From: VRUE01 sp033856275
GTDB taxonomy: Bacteria; Actinomycetota; Thermoleophilia; Solirubrobacterales; 70-9
Direction: 5' to 3'
Assembly (NCBI GenBank): GCA_033856275.1
Contig: JAWVFJ010000013.1
Span: forward strand, 1-64,000
DNA length: 64,000 bases
The position numbers were made by a program, and so were the translations under genes. Shown here piece by piece: positions 50,767 through 58,703 of this stretch. How positions within the stretch are numbered: the first letter of the stretch is position 1; each line of letters opens with the position of its first letter. Under the pieces are notes generated by a model. It made no database searches. It worked only from the letters and a program-made list of their open reading frames with translations, and was not told the DNA's origin.

Positions 50767-50833
50767 CTGCGGTCTAGATCGGTGCGGTGGACCAGCTGAG
50801 CATTGGCCTCCAATCCAGCGAAAGGAGACCTCG

Positions 50834-51082
50834 ATGCTTTACGCGGCAATGGGCTACGTCCATGCGTTCATCGATCGGCGGGTGCGACAGATTCGCGCTC
50901 TCGCCGGCGGAGAGCAGGGCCAGGGAACGGTCGAGTATGTCGGCTTGATCCTGCTCGTCTCGCTTCTGATGGTGGGAATGGTCGCGGCGATGAAGGGGTT
51001 CAACGGCAAGCAGGGCACAGAGTTGGCCGACGTGATCGTCAACAAGATCAAGGAGGCCGTCGACAAGGTGGCGTTCAAATGA
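50834..51082 (+). CDS. Flp/Fap-type pilin component
   Basis: 82 residues with AAAGGAG before ATG. The class III signal region EQGQGTVEYVGLILLVSLLM is the Flp pilin signature: Glu/Tyr pair followed by the hydrophobic helix. Such pilins form thin adhesive tad-type fibres. No tad assembly genes were seen in this window. Confidence 0.8.
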   Translation: MLYAAMGYVHAFIDRRVRQIRALAGGEQGQGTVEYVGLILLVSLLMVGMVAAMKGFNGKQGTELADVIVNKIKEAVDKVAFK

Positions 51083-51210
51083 ATGCTGTGGAGGGGCGGC
51101 CCGAGCGGGTCGCCCCAGTGCCCGCGGCGGTCTTGGGTCGCATGGTCGATCCGGTGCAGGTCCCGATTGGACCGATTCCGTCCGGAATGGATCGTAAGCT
51201 GTATTACAGC

Positions 51211-51447
51211 ATGAGGCACAGGACGCAGCTATACCTGGATGAGGGCCAGTATCGCTGGCTGAAGCAACGCGCGGGCGATGCGGGAAGCATCGCCGCGGTT
51301 GTGCGTGAGCTGATCGACTCCGAGCGCGCTCGTGGGGTCGATCAATCCGCCGATCCTCTCTTGAGCTACCTCGTCGACGAGGCGCCAGGCAAGGGCCGTG
51401 AGGGAACCAGCGTTAGCAGTCTCGACCGTGACCTCTACGGGCCATGA
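51211..51447 (+). CDS. Ribbon-helix-helix antitoxin (VapB-like)
   Basis: 78 residues from ATG 51211 (MRHRTQLYLDEGQYRWLKQR). RTQLYLDEGQ is the DNA-binding ribbon and AAVVRELIDSERAR a helix; the C-terminus ends SSLDRDLYGP, the toxin-wrapping part. An earlier ATG 51187 is possible. The stop overlaps the toxin ATG by 4 bases. Confidence 0.8.
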   Translation: MRHRTQLYLDEGQYRWLKQRAGDAGSIAAVVRELIDSERARGVDQSADPLLSYLVDEAPGKGREGTSVSSLDRDLYGP

Positions 51448-51854
51448 AGTCGGTATTCATCGATACAAGCGCTTTTGTCGCGCTACGTAATTCCTCAGAG
51501 GCCGAGCACGAACGGGCGCGGTCGGCCCTGGCCGGATTGATCTCGACCGGCGTCGCACTCTTCACTTCGAACTACGTCTTCGCGGAGACCTACACCGCCC
51601 TGATGGTTCGGGTGGGTCGCGCCGAGGCGATCGAGTGGGGCCGGCGCTTCCGCGACGGCGGCGCGATCGACCTCGTTCACCTTGACCGGACCACCGAGGA
51701 AAAAGCCTGGGAGATTCTCGAGCGGCATGACGACAAGCGCTGGAGCTATGTCGACGCGACTTCGTTTGCGCTGATAGAGCGGGACGGCGGCGGCGAGGCG
51801 TTTGCCTTTGATGCTCACTTCGCCCAACGCGGTCTACAAGTAGTACCGAAATGA
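51444..51854 (+). CDS. PIN-domain toxin (VapC-like)
   Basis: 136-residue PIN ribonuclease. Acidic catalytic residues are in VFIDTSAFVAL (Asp), FAETYTALMV (Glu), SYVDATSFALIE (Asp) and AFAFDAHFAQRG (Asp). It is coupled to the antitoxin through ATGA and likely cleaves RNA when freed from it. Type II toxin-antitoxin pair. Confidence 0.87.
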   Translation: MKSVFIDTSAFVALRNSSEAEHERARSALAGLISTGVALFTSNYVFAETYTALMVRVGRAEAIEWGRRFRDGGAIDLVHLDRTTEEKAWEILERHDDKRWSYVDATSFALIERDGGGEAFAFDAHFAQRGLQVVPK

Positions 51855-51962
51855 TTTTTATTGACTGATCGGGGAGTACCAGCCTATGCTCTCGCCAAGC
51901 TCGCGAGGCGCTCGGTCTGTTGTGGACCACCCTCTGGCGCCCGGCGGCTACCCCAGTGGGAA

Positions 51963-51992
51963 GGAAGGGCCGCGATCAGTCGCGGCCCTTCC
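51963..51992 (+). terminator. 12-bp perfect terminator hairpin
   Basis: GGAAGGGCCGCG (51963-51974) pairs with CGCGGCCCTTCC (51981-51992) around a six-base loop. It separates the toxin-antitoxin pair from the rph operon. No T-run. The remainder of 51855-51962 shows no gene. Confidence 0.65.
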
Positions 51993-52041
51993 GCCAATTC
52001 CTCACCGGATCTTTGCCGCAACTCACTTAGACTCGCGCCCC

Positions 52042-52767
52042 ATGCCAGCCTCCCGCAGCTATGACCGCGCCCCTGCCGACATTCGGCCGATCTCGATCGA
52101 CGCTGGTTTCGTCGACACCGCCGATGGCTCGGCCCTGATCACCCTGGGCCGGACGAGGGTGATCTGCACGGCCTCGGTGAACACCTCCGTGCCCCGCTGG
52201 ATGCAAGGGCGCGGCAAGGGCTGGGTGACGGCGGAGTACGCGATGCTGCCTGCTTCGACGGGGGATCGTAAGGCGCGCGACATCGCCAAGGGCAAGCAGG
52301 ATGGCCGCGGGGTGGAGATTCAGCGCTTGATCGGCCGCTCGCTGCGGGTCGTGCTCGATCCCAGGGCACTAGGAGAGCGCAGTATCTACGTCGATTGCGA
52401 CGTCCTGCAAGCCGACGGAGGCACCCGTTGCGCGGCGATAACCGGCGGCTATGTGGCGCTGCGACTGGCCCTGCAGAAACTCCTCGATGCCGGCGAGATC
52501 GAGGCGCTGCCGCTGACCGGTTCGGTCGCGGCCGTGAGCGTCGGCATCGTCGACGGCAGGCCACTCTGCGACCTCGACTATGCCGAGGACTCGACGGCCG
52601 AGGTCGACGCCAACGTGGTGTTGACAGGTGAGGGGGGCCTGGTCGAGGTGCAGGCGACCGCTGAGCGCACACCGCTCTCTCGCGCCTCACTGGACGAGTT
52701 GCTCGGCCTCGCTGAGATGGGAATCTCGCGCTTGCGCCAGGTACAGGAGCGGGTAGTGGGCGGGTAG
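52042..52767 (+). CDS. rph: Ribonuclease PH
   Basis: 241 residues from ATG 52042. Phosphorolytic exonuclease trimming tRNA 3' ends. Recognised by DIRPISIDAGFVDTADGSAL, GKGWVTAEYAMLPASTGDRK, the catalytic YVDCDVLQADGGTRCAAITG, and DYAEDSTAEVDANVV. Leads an operon with rdgB and a CDF transporter, the usual rph-rdgB pairing. Confidence 0.96.
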   Translation: MPASRSYDRAPADIRPISIDAGFVDTADGSALITLGRTRVICTASVNTSVPRWMQGRGKGWVTAEYAMLPASTGDRKARDIAKGKQDGRGVEIQRLIGRSLRVVLDPRALGERSIYVDCDVLQADGGTRCAAITGGYVALRLALQKLLDAGEIEALPLTGSVAAVSVGIVDGRPLCDLDYAEDSTAEVDANVVLTGEGGLVEVQATAERTPLSRASLDELLGLAEMGISRLRQVQERVVGG

Positions 52768-52773
52768 CGGCCC

Positions 52774-53373
52774 TTGATCTTCGCCACCGCGAACAAGCAC
52801 AAGCTGCGCGAGATGCGCGAACTGCTGCCGGAACTGGACCTGATTGCGTTGCCCGAGGGGTTTGAGTTGCCGCCCGAGGATGGTGAGTCGTTCGCGGCGA
52901 TCGCCCTGGACAAGGCTCGCGCCGCGCACGCGGCGAGCGGTGAAGCCGCAATAGGCGATGACTCGGGCATCGAGGCAAGCGGCCTCAGCGGTCAGCCCGG
53001 TATTCGCTCGGCTCGCTATGGCGGTCCCAACGCCAGCGACGCGGAGAACCTGGCGAAGCTCCTGCGCGAGGTCTCCAAGGCCGGCGAGGACCGTCGCGCG
53101 GCATACCACTGCGCTCTTGCACTGGTCGAAACCGATGGCGCCGAGCGGGTCTTTGAGGCCCGCTGCGAGGGATACCTGATTGAGCGGCCCCGGGGCGAGG
53201 GCGGCTTCGGCTACGACCCCGCCTTCGTCCCCGATGACACTGGCACGGATGATGAGCGAACGATGTCGGAGCTGAGCCAGACCGAGAAGAACGGGATCAG
53301 CCATCGAGGCCGGGCCGCGAAGCTGCTGGCGGCGCATTTGAGCGCCGACGAGGCGACGTCCAGGACACGATGA
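52774..53373 (+). CDS. rdgB: XTP/dITP pyrophosphatase (RdgB/HAM1)
   Basis: 199 residues, start TTG 52774 six bases after rph. It removes non-canonical purine triphosphates. Motifs: FATANKHKLREMRELL, GDDSGIEASGLSGQPGIRSA, and GGFGYDPAFVPDD. The stop overlaps the next gene (ATGA). Confidence 0.95.
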   Translation: MIFATANKHKLREMRELLPELDLIALPEGFELPPEDGESFAAIALDKARAAHAASGEAAIGDDSGIEASGLSGQPGIRSARYGGPNASDAENLAKLLREVSKAGEDRRAAYHCALALVETDGAERVFEARCEGYLIERPRGEGGFGYDPAFVPDDTGTDDERTMSELSQTEKNGISHRGRAAKLLAAHLSADEATSRTR

Positions 53374-54281
53374 TCCGCACGAAGAGCGGCGCCGCGGCGC
53401 TCTCGATTGCCTCGAACGCGCTGCTGATCGCGATCAAGCTGGCGGCGGGCGCGATCACAGGCTCGATCGCGATCCTCACCGAGGCCGTCCATTCGCTGAT
53501 CGATCTCGTCGCTTCGGTCGTTGCCTTCGTCTCAGTGCGCAAGGCAGACGAGCCGGCCGACGCCGAGCACCCTTACGGGCACGAGAAGGTCGAGAGCCTG
53601 GCGGCGACGATCGAGGGCCTGCTGATCCTTCTCGGTGCGGCGATCATCGTCTATGAGGCAACGCACCGACTCGTGGTCGGCGCCAGCGTCGAAACACTCG
53701 GTGTCGGCATCGCCGTGATGGGTCTCTCGGTCCTCGCCAACCTCGTCGTTTCGACGGTTCTCTCCCGCCAGGCGAAGCTGCACGACTCACCGGCCCTGGA
53801 AGGCGATGCCTCGCACCTGCGCACCGACGCGCTGACTTCGGCGGGCGTGCTGGTCGGCCTGGTGCTGGTCGAGATCACCGGCAACGCCGCCTTCGATTCG
53901 ATTACCGCGCTCGCCGTCGCCGCCGCGATCGTTTTTGCCGGGATCCGCATCGTTAGGCGCTCGTCCGGCGTGCTGGTCGATGAAACGCTGCCGGGCGAGG
54001 AGATGGACCAGATCGAGGCGGCGATCGCCAACGCTCGCACCGCGGAGGTTGCCGGCTACCACAAGCTGCGCGCCCGTCGCGCGGGCAGTCGCCGCTATAT
54101 CGACCTGCATGTCCAGTATCGCTCCGGGACCAGCCTCGAGCGTGCCCATGAACTGGCCCACGCGATGCGCGACTCGATCGAGGCAGCGATCCCGCGCGCC
54201 GAAGTCCTCATCCACGCCGAGCCCGAGACCTCCCTGCGCGACCCCAAACGAGCCCGCTCCGGCCCGTTTCGGGCTGGTTAG
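53370..54281 (+). CDS. Cation diffusion facilitator (CDF) metal exporter
   Basis: 303 residues with about six membrane spans. Metal motifs HSLIDL (HxxxD, TM2) and DASHLRTDALTSAG (HxxxD, TM5) indicate zinc/iron-type export, and PYGHEKVESLAATIEG is a CDF hallmark. A cytoplasmic C-terminal domain follows from DETLPGEEM. Translationally coupled to rdgB. Specific metal unknown. Confidence 0.9.
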   Translation: MIRTKSGAAALSIASNALLIAIKLAAGAITGSIAILTEAVHSLIDLVASVVAFVSVRKADEPADAEHPYGHEKVESLAATIEGLLILLGAAIIVYEATHRLVVGASVETLGVGIAVMGLSVLANLVVSTVLSRQAKLHDSPALEGDASHLRTDALTSAGVLVGLVLVEITGNAAFDSITALAVAAAIVFAGIRIVRRSSGVLVDETLPGEEMDQIEAAIANARTAEVAGYHKLRARRAGSRRYIDLHVQYRSGTSLERAHELAHAMRDSIEAAIPRAEVLIHAEPETSLRDPKRARSGPFRAG

Positions 54282-54305
54282 GAGTTGGCGCTGGAGACCT
54301 AGGGC

Positions 54306-54421
54306 GAAGAGGCCGGCCGTCCTCCAGTCGAATTGATGTCTGAGCGCGCCTTTGGCGCGCAATGACCGGATTGCATTTCCGCCGCTTCGCGACATTCGCC
54401 TGGAGGACGGCCGGCCTCTTC
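54306..54421. repeat. Palindromic element 1 (MITE-like)
   Basis: 21-bp perfect inverted ends, GAAGAGGCCGGCCGTCC plus TCCA (54306-54326) and its complement at 54401-54421. Inside are a perfect hairpin GCGCGCC-TTT-GGCGCGC and TTCCGCCGCTTCGCGACATT. The inner sequence is the reverse complement of the inner sequence of element 2. No coding capacity. It lies 24 bases after the CDF gene. Confidence 0.7.
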
Positions 54422-54529
54422 TCGACAGGCTTCGAGAGACCAAGCTTCGAAAGCGAGATCGACGGTCAGAGTGCTTAGAAGCTTGAGCCGCTGGCTTCGT
54501 GTTGAAGCTTCGAAGCTGCGGTGTGCGTG

Positions 54530-54684
54530 GGAGGGATGGTGGGTGCCCCACTTCGGAAATGTCGCGAAGCGGCGGAAATGCAATCCGGTGTCCGCGCGGC
54601 AAAGCCGCGCACCAACATCGTCGCTAAGCGCGCGAAGCGCGCGTGCGACATCAATTCCCGAAGAGGGGCACCCACCATCCCTCC
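54530..54684. repeat. Palindromic element 2, inverted relative of element 1
   Basis: 20-bp perfect inverted ends (54530-54549 and 54665-54684), extended by CTTCGG/CCGAAG after one mismatch. Inside are AATGTCGCGAAGCGGCGGAA (matching element 1 reversed), hairpins GCGCGGC-AAA-GCCGCGC and GCGCGC-GAA-GCGCGC, and GACATCAATTC near the end as in element 1. Different outer arms but shared core indicate a repeat family. It ends 15 bases before the stop of a small membrane-protein gene. Confidence 0.7.
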
Positions 54685-54699
54685 TGGTGTCAAAGAGGG

Positions 54700-54849
54700 C
54701 TACGGACTCGGCAGCAAGTTGACCGCCGCAGCAAGTCCCACCGCGCCCACCGTGATCGAGTAGCCGGTGTAGCCGCTGATCGCGAAGAGGACGACGGCGA
54801 TCGCGCAGATCGAGACGACGATGATCCAGGAAGCTCGGGCGAGGGACAC
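54700..54849 (-). CDS. 49-residue membrane protein
   Basis: GTG 54849 to TAG 54700: SLARASWIIVVSICAIAVVL then FAISGYTGYSITVGAVGLAA and AVNLLPSP. Two hydrophobic segments with a short GYTGY turn. Host-like codons make it credible. Divergent from the roadblock gene. No family was recognised. Confidence 0.55.
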   Translation of the reverse strand: MSLARASWIIVVSICAIAVVLFAISGYTGYSITVGAVGLAAAVNLLPSP

Positions 54850-54869
54850 GGCTCGCTATTTTGGCCGAG

Positions 54870-55256
54870 ATGCCCGACGGCCAGACGAGCGATGCGGTTT
54901 CCGGCGAGGCGGCGGCTAGCGCGCTCGCCTACCTGACCGAGATGTCACCCGACCTGCGTGGCGGCGCGATCCTCGATGCTGGGGGTGCTGTCCTCGCCGC
55001 CAGTGGCCAACCGGAGCGCTGGCGCGACGATGCCGCCGCATTGCTCGCGGTTGCCGACCGCGCCAGCCGCGAGTCGGTCGAGCAGGTCCACATCGCTACC
55101 GAGCAGGGCGAGGTCTTCGCCGTGCGCCAGGACGGGCTCACGGCCCTTGCCGTGACGGACCGCTTCGCCCTGGCCTCGCTGCTGCTCTTCGACATGCGCT
55201 CCGTCCTTCGCGATCTCGCGGCCGGCGGCAACGGAAAGAGCCTCGATGCCCCCTAA
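54870..55256 (+). CDS. Roadblock/LC7-like protein
   Basis: 128 residues from ATG 54870; TTG 54861 is possible. The pattern RGGAILDAGGAVLAASGQPE, VHIATEQGEVFAVRQDGLTA, LAVTDRFALASLLLFDMRSV is that of roadblock/LC7 dimers, which in bacteria modulate small GTPases such as MglA. No GTPase gene is nearby. Ends overlap the next frame. Confidence 0.7.
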   Translation: MPDGQTSDAVSGEAAASALAYLTEMSPDLRGGAILDAGGAVLAASGQPERWRDDAAALLAVADRASRESVEQVHIATEQGEVFAVRQDGLTALAVTDRFALASLLLFDMRSVLRDLAAGGNGKSLDAP

Positions 55257-55470
55257 GCCACACCGCATTCTGCTCGACCGCGTCTCCGGCTACGCGGATG
55301 AGGCGGCCGCATACATGCGCCGCCGCCGGGTTGCTCGCAAGCCATTCGCGCGGCTCTACTACTCCGAGGGACGCGCCAGCGACCACGCCACGGACTCTCT
55401 CGCCGGCGGCGAGCTCTTCGTCGCGGCCGGGCGACTGATCGAGGTTGCGGGAAAGCGGCCAAAGCCGTGA
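55246..55470 (+). CDS. Hypothetical protein, 74 aa
   Basis: Not recognised. MPPKPHRILLDRVSGYADEA and a basic MRRRRVARKPFARLYY segment. Overlaps the roadblock gene by 11 bases and tldD by 4, so it belongs to that operon. Confidence 0.6.
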   Translation: MPPKPHRILLDRVSGYADEAAAYMRRRRVARKPFARLYYSEGRASDHATDSLAGGELFVAAGRLIEVAGKRPKP

Positions 55471-56852
55471 GCGAGTTGATCGAGGCTGGGGTTGCCCAGG
55501 ACGTGCTGGCCCGGGCATTGGCCCATGGAGGCGAGTTCGCTGAGGTATTCACAGAACGCAACGCGGGCCTAACGATGGCGATCGACGAGTCGCGGATCGA
55601 AGCGGTGCAATCGGGTGCCGCCGAGGGCGCCGGAGTACGGGTCATCAGTGATGGGACGACCTACTACTCCCACGTCGATGGTCTCGACCCTGCTGACATC
55701 GAGCGCGCCGCCGAAGAAGCCGCCATGGCCATGCGCGCCGGTCGAACCGAGCCTCGTCCCCTGCGGGCCGTGGCCAGCACGCCGCTGCCGATAGAGATGC
55801 CTCCCGCCGCCGTCCCGGCTGAGCGCAAGGCGGCGTTGCTGCGGGAGCTCGACGAGCGCGGCCGCGGGGCCGGCCCGGAGATCACGCAGTTCACCGCCTC
55901 CTACGCGGAGGTCCGCCGCGAGCTGAGCGTCGCCAACTCCGACGGGCTTTTCAGCGGCGACGATCGCACCCGCGTGCGCATCGGCGCGCAGGCGGTGGCG
56001 CGTCGTGACGCTGTGGTCGAGACCGGCGCCGAGACATTGGGCGGCCATCGCGGCTTCGAGCTCTTCGGCGACGACCCAGGCTCGATCGCAGACGACGCCG
56101 CCCGCAAGGCGTTGATCCTGCTCGACGCCGGCCCGGCGCCAGCGGGCTCGATGCCGGTCGTGGTGGGAGGTGGCTTTGGCGGAGTCCTCTTCCATGAGAT
56201 GACCGGCCACGGACTGGAGGCCGATCACGTCCAGAAGGGCGCCAGCGTCTATGCCAGCAAGCTCGGCGAGCAGGTGGCCCAACCGCTTCTGACGGCTTAT
56301 GACGACGGCCGCATGCCTGGCGAGTGGGGCAGCGATTCGATCGACGACGAGGGCGCGCCGACCCAGAAGACGCAGGTGATCGAGGCGGGTCGGCTCACCT
56401 CTTTCCTCTATGACGGCGTTACCGCCCGCCGCGACGGGATGGCCTCGACCGGAAACGGCCGCCGCGAGAGCTTCCGCCACTTGCCAGTCCCACGTATGAC
56501 CAACACCTACATCGCTCCCGGAGAGGCTGAGCCCGAGGCGATGATCGCCGAGGTGGAGCGTGGCTTCTATGCCGTTTCATTCGCCGGCGGCCAGGTCGAT
56601 CCAGCCACCGGCGATTTCGTCTTCGGCGTCTCGGAGGGCTACCTGATCGAGGGCGGCCGGGTAACGCAGCCCTGCCGCGGTGCGACTCTGATCGGCAACT
56701 GCATCGAGGCGCTGGCCGCGATCGACGCGCTCGGCAACGATTTCGAGATGAAGACGGGAATCTGCGGCAAGGCCGGCCAGCGGGTCCCGGTCGGGACCGG
56801 CCAGGGTCACGTGCGGATCGCGGCGATGACGGTGGGCGGGACCGAGCTGTGA
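55467..56852 (+). CDS. tldD: TldD-type metalloprotease subunit
   Basis: 461 residues. TldD/TldE forms a protease that degrades unfolded peptides and matures RiPPs and CcdA-bound complexes in other bacteria. The zinc motif is intact: GGGFGGVLFHEMTGHGLEAD (HExxxH). Further marks: FTERNAGLTMAIDESRIEAV, GRRESFRHLPVPRMTNTYI. Operon partner is the TldE-like gene. Confidence 0.93.
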   Translation: MSELIEAGVAQDVLARALAHGGEFAEVFTERNAGLTMAIDESRIEAVQSGAAEGAGVRVISDGTTYYSHVDGLDPADIERAAEEAAMAMRAGRTEPRPLRAVASTPLPIEMPPAAVPAERKAALLRELDERGRGAGPEITQFTASYAEVRRELSVANSDGLFSGDDRTRVRIGAQAVARRDAVVETGAETLGGHRGFELFGDDPGSIADDAARKALILLDAGPAPAGSMPVVVGGGFGGVLFHEMTGHGLEADHVQKGASVYASKLGEQVAQPLLTAYDDGRMPGEWGSDSIDDEGAPTQKTQVIEAGRLTSFLYDGVTARRDGMASTGNGRRESFRHLPVPRMTNTYIAPGEAEPEAMIAEVERGFYAVSFAGGQVDPATGDFVFGVSEGYLIEGGRVTQPCRGATLIGNCIEALAAIDALGNDFEMKTGICGKAGQRVPVGTGQGHVRIAAMTVGGTEL

Positions 56853-56908
56853 GCGCCCAAATCGTCACGGTAACTTCCAGGCGTTCGAATCCGTGGCGAT
56901 CTGGGCGC
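56853..56908 (+). other. Hairpin between tldD and tldE
   Basis: GCGCCCAAATCG (56853-56864) and CGATCTGGGCGC (56897-56908) pair with one mismatch. It fills most of the 67-base gap and covers the early GTG at 56893, supporting GTG 56920 as the true start. It may tune the TldD:TldE ratio. Confidence 0.5.
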
Positions 56909-56919
56909 GGGGTCTTGTC

Positions 56920-58269
56920 GTGATCGAGGTGGCCCGGCAGGCCCTCGAGGCGGCTATCGGCGCCGGCGCCAGCGACGCGGAGGCCTATGCGGCCGAGGAC
57001 AGCGGGCGCGAGGTGCGCGTGCACGGCGGCGAGGTCGAGAGCCTCACCGCCGCCACCCGGCGGGGGATCGGGGTGCGCGCGTGGATCGGCCAGCGGGTGG
57101 GATACGCCTATGGCACGGATCTCTCCGGTGCGGGCATGTCCGCCCTTGCCGAGCGTGCAGCCGAGGCGGCACGCGTCGCCGACGAGGACGAGTTCGCTGG
57201 GCCGCCCGACGACCAGGGCGATAGGACCGCTGTGGAGCTGCAATTGAGCGATCCCGCGATCTCCCAATGGTCGACTGGGCAGCTCGCCGACCTCACCCTC
57301 GAGATCGAGCGCTCGGCGCTCGCCGCCGACGCGAGGATCGCCGGCGTCGAGCAGGCCGTCTACGCCGATTCGGCCGAGCGCGTCGCGATCTTCTCTTCGG
57401 CCGGCGTCGAGGGCGAATACTCGAGCTCCAGTTGCTACGGCTATGTGCAGGCGCTGGCCGCTGGGGATGAAGGGCGTGAGACCGGGTTGGGGTTCGGACT
57501 CGGGCGCGGTCCAGCCGCGCTGGATCCGGTCGCGATCGGACGCGAAGGGGCGGAGCGCGCGGCGGAAATGATCGGCGCCGGCAAGCCTCAGTCTCAGTCC
57601 TGCCCGGTCGTCCTCGACCCGACTGTCGCTGCCAGCTTCATCGCCCTAGTCGGCAGAGGGCTCAGCGCCGGAGCCGTGCAGCGCGGGCGCTCGCCCTTCA
57701 GCGAACTGGTCGGCAAGGAGGTTGCCAGCGAGGCGTTTTCGCTCTATGACGACGGTCTCGATCCCGAGGGCTTTGCGTCGGCGCCGTTTGACGGCGAGGG
57801 AGTGTCGAGGCGTCGCACGCCGCTGATCGAGGGCCAAGCGCTGCGCACCTTTCTCTACGACACCTACACCGCCCGCCGCGCTGAAGCCGATTCGACCGGC
57901 AACGCGAGCCGCAGTGGATATCGCTCCCAGCCTTCGGTCTCGCCCTCCAACCTGATCGTCGAAGGCGGCTCGTTCGGCTTCGCAGAGCTCTTGCGCGAGG
58001 CTGGCGAGGGCGTGCTGATCACCGACGTCGCGGGCCTGCACTCCGGCGTCAACCCCGTCTCAGGGGTCTTCTCGGTTGGTGCTTCCGGGCGGACGATCCG
58101 CGACGGCGAACTAGGCGAGCCACTGCGCGAGTTCACGATCGCCAGCGATCTGGTCGCGATGCTGCGGGCTGTGCGGGCGGTCGGTACGGACTCGCGCTGG
58201 GTCCCTTTCGGCGGCTCGGTCAGGACTCCCTCGCTTCTAATTGGCGAGATGACCATCGCCGGATCCTGA
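56920..58269 (+). CDS. tldE: TldE/PmbA-type protease subunit
   Basis: 449 residues from GTG 56920. It lacks a zinc motif, as TldE subunits do. Family segments: ALEAAIGAGASDAEAYAAED, TRRGIGVRAWIGQRVGYAY, STGNASRSGYRSQPSVSPSN, and SGVNPVSGVFSVGASG. Forms the non-catalytic half of the TldD/E complex. Confidence 0.92.
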   Translation: MIEVARQALEAAIGAGASDAEAYAAEDSGREVRVHGGEVESLTAATRRGIGVRAWIGQRVGYAYGTDLSGAGMSALAERAAEAARVADEDEFAGPPDDQGDRTAVELQLSDPAISQWSTGQLADLTLEIERSALAADARIAGVEQAVYADSAERVAIFSSAGVEGEYSSSSCYGYVQALAAGDEGRETGLGFGLGRGPAALDPVAIGREGAERAAEMIGAGKPQSQSCPVVLDPTVAASFIALVGRGLSAGAVQRGRSPFSELVGKEVASEAFSLYDDGLDPEGFASAPFDGEGVSRRRTPLIEGQALRTFLYDTYTARRAEADSTGNASRSGYRSQPSVSPSNLIVEGGSFGFAELLREAGEGVLITDVAGLHSGVNPVSGVFSVGASGRTIRDGELGEPLREFTIASDLVAMLRAVRAVGTDSRWVPFGGSVRTPSLLIGEMTIAGS

Positions 58270-58370
58270 GTCCCAAGCCAAGCGCTGGTGAGCCCGGGCG
58301 GGCTCTGACGCCGTGACCACTGTTAGATTGCCGCCGATTTCAAACTACCCACCGACGGAGGAGCTTCGAC

Positions 58371-58649
58371 GTGACAAAGGCTGAATTTCTGGACCAACTT
58401 GCAGGCGACGAGCGGCTGGGCAGCAAGAAAGCAGCCGGCGACGCGGTGGATGCCGTGCTCGACGCGATCACCGACACGCTGAGCGGCGGCGGCGAAGTCA
58501 GCTTTACCGGCTTCGGCAAATTCCACGTCGCCGAGCGCGGTCCGCGCCAGGGCGTCAATCCGCGCACCGGCGAGCGGATCACGATCCCGGGCGGCAGGGT
58601 GCCTCGCTTCTCCGCTGGCTCGGCGCTGAAGGCCAAGGTCAAAGGCTAA
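58371..58649 (+). CDS. hup: HU-family DNA-binding protein
   Basis: 92 residues, GTG 58371. Helices MTKAEFLDQLAGDERLGSKK and the DNA-binding arm FGKFHVAERGPRQGVNPRTG plus IPGGRVPRFSAGSALKAKVK define HU. It bends and compacts DNA. Short basic C-terminus, unlike the long tail of mycobacterial HupB. Confidence 0.95.
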   Translation: MTKAEFLDQLAGDERLGSKKAAGDAVDAVLDAITDTLSGGGEVSFTGFGKFHVAERGPRQGVNPRTGERITIPGGRVPRFSAGSALKAKVKG

Positions 58650-58658
58650 GGCAAGCCT

Positions 58659-58701
58659 AATTTCGGGCACGTCACAGCCTGGTTTTTCGTCGCCCGAAAT
58701 T
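58659..58701 (+). terminator. 10-bp inverted repeat after hup
   Basis: AATTTCGGGC (58659-58668) pairs perfectly with GCCCGAAATT (58692-58701). The loop carries GGTTTTTCG. Probably a terminator between hup and pyrF, ending two bases before the pyrF GTG, so it could also regulate pyrF translation. Confidence 0.5.
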
Positions 58702-58703
58702 GG

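Noticed and set aside
51886..52041. Longer start for RNase PH
   Set aside because: It would translate through the terminator hairpin at 51963-51992; ATG 52042 begins exactly where the family does.
54422..54529. AAGCTTCGA-rich spacer as a third palindromic element
   Set aside because: It contains several short AGCTTCGA units but no long inverted ends or core shared with the two flanking elements.
56883..56892. GTTCGAATCC as a tRNA T-arm
   Set aside because: No acceptor, D or anticodon arms can be drawn around it; it lies within the tldD-tldE hairpin.
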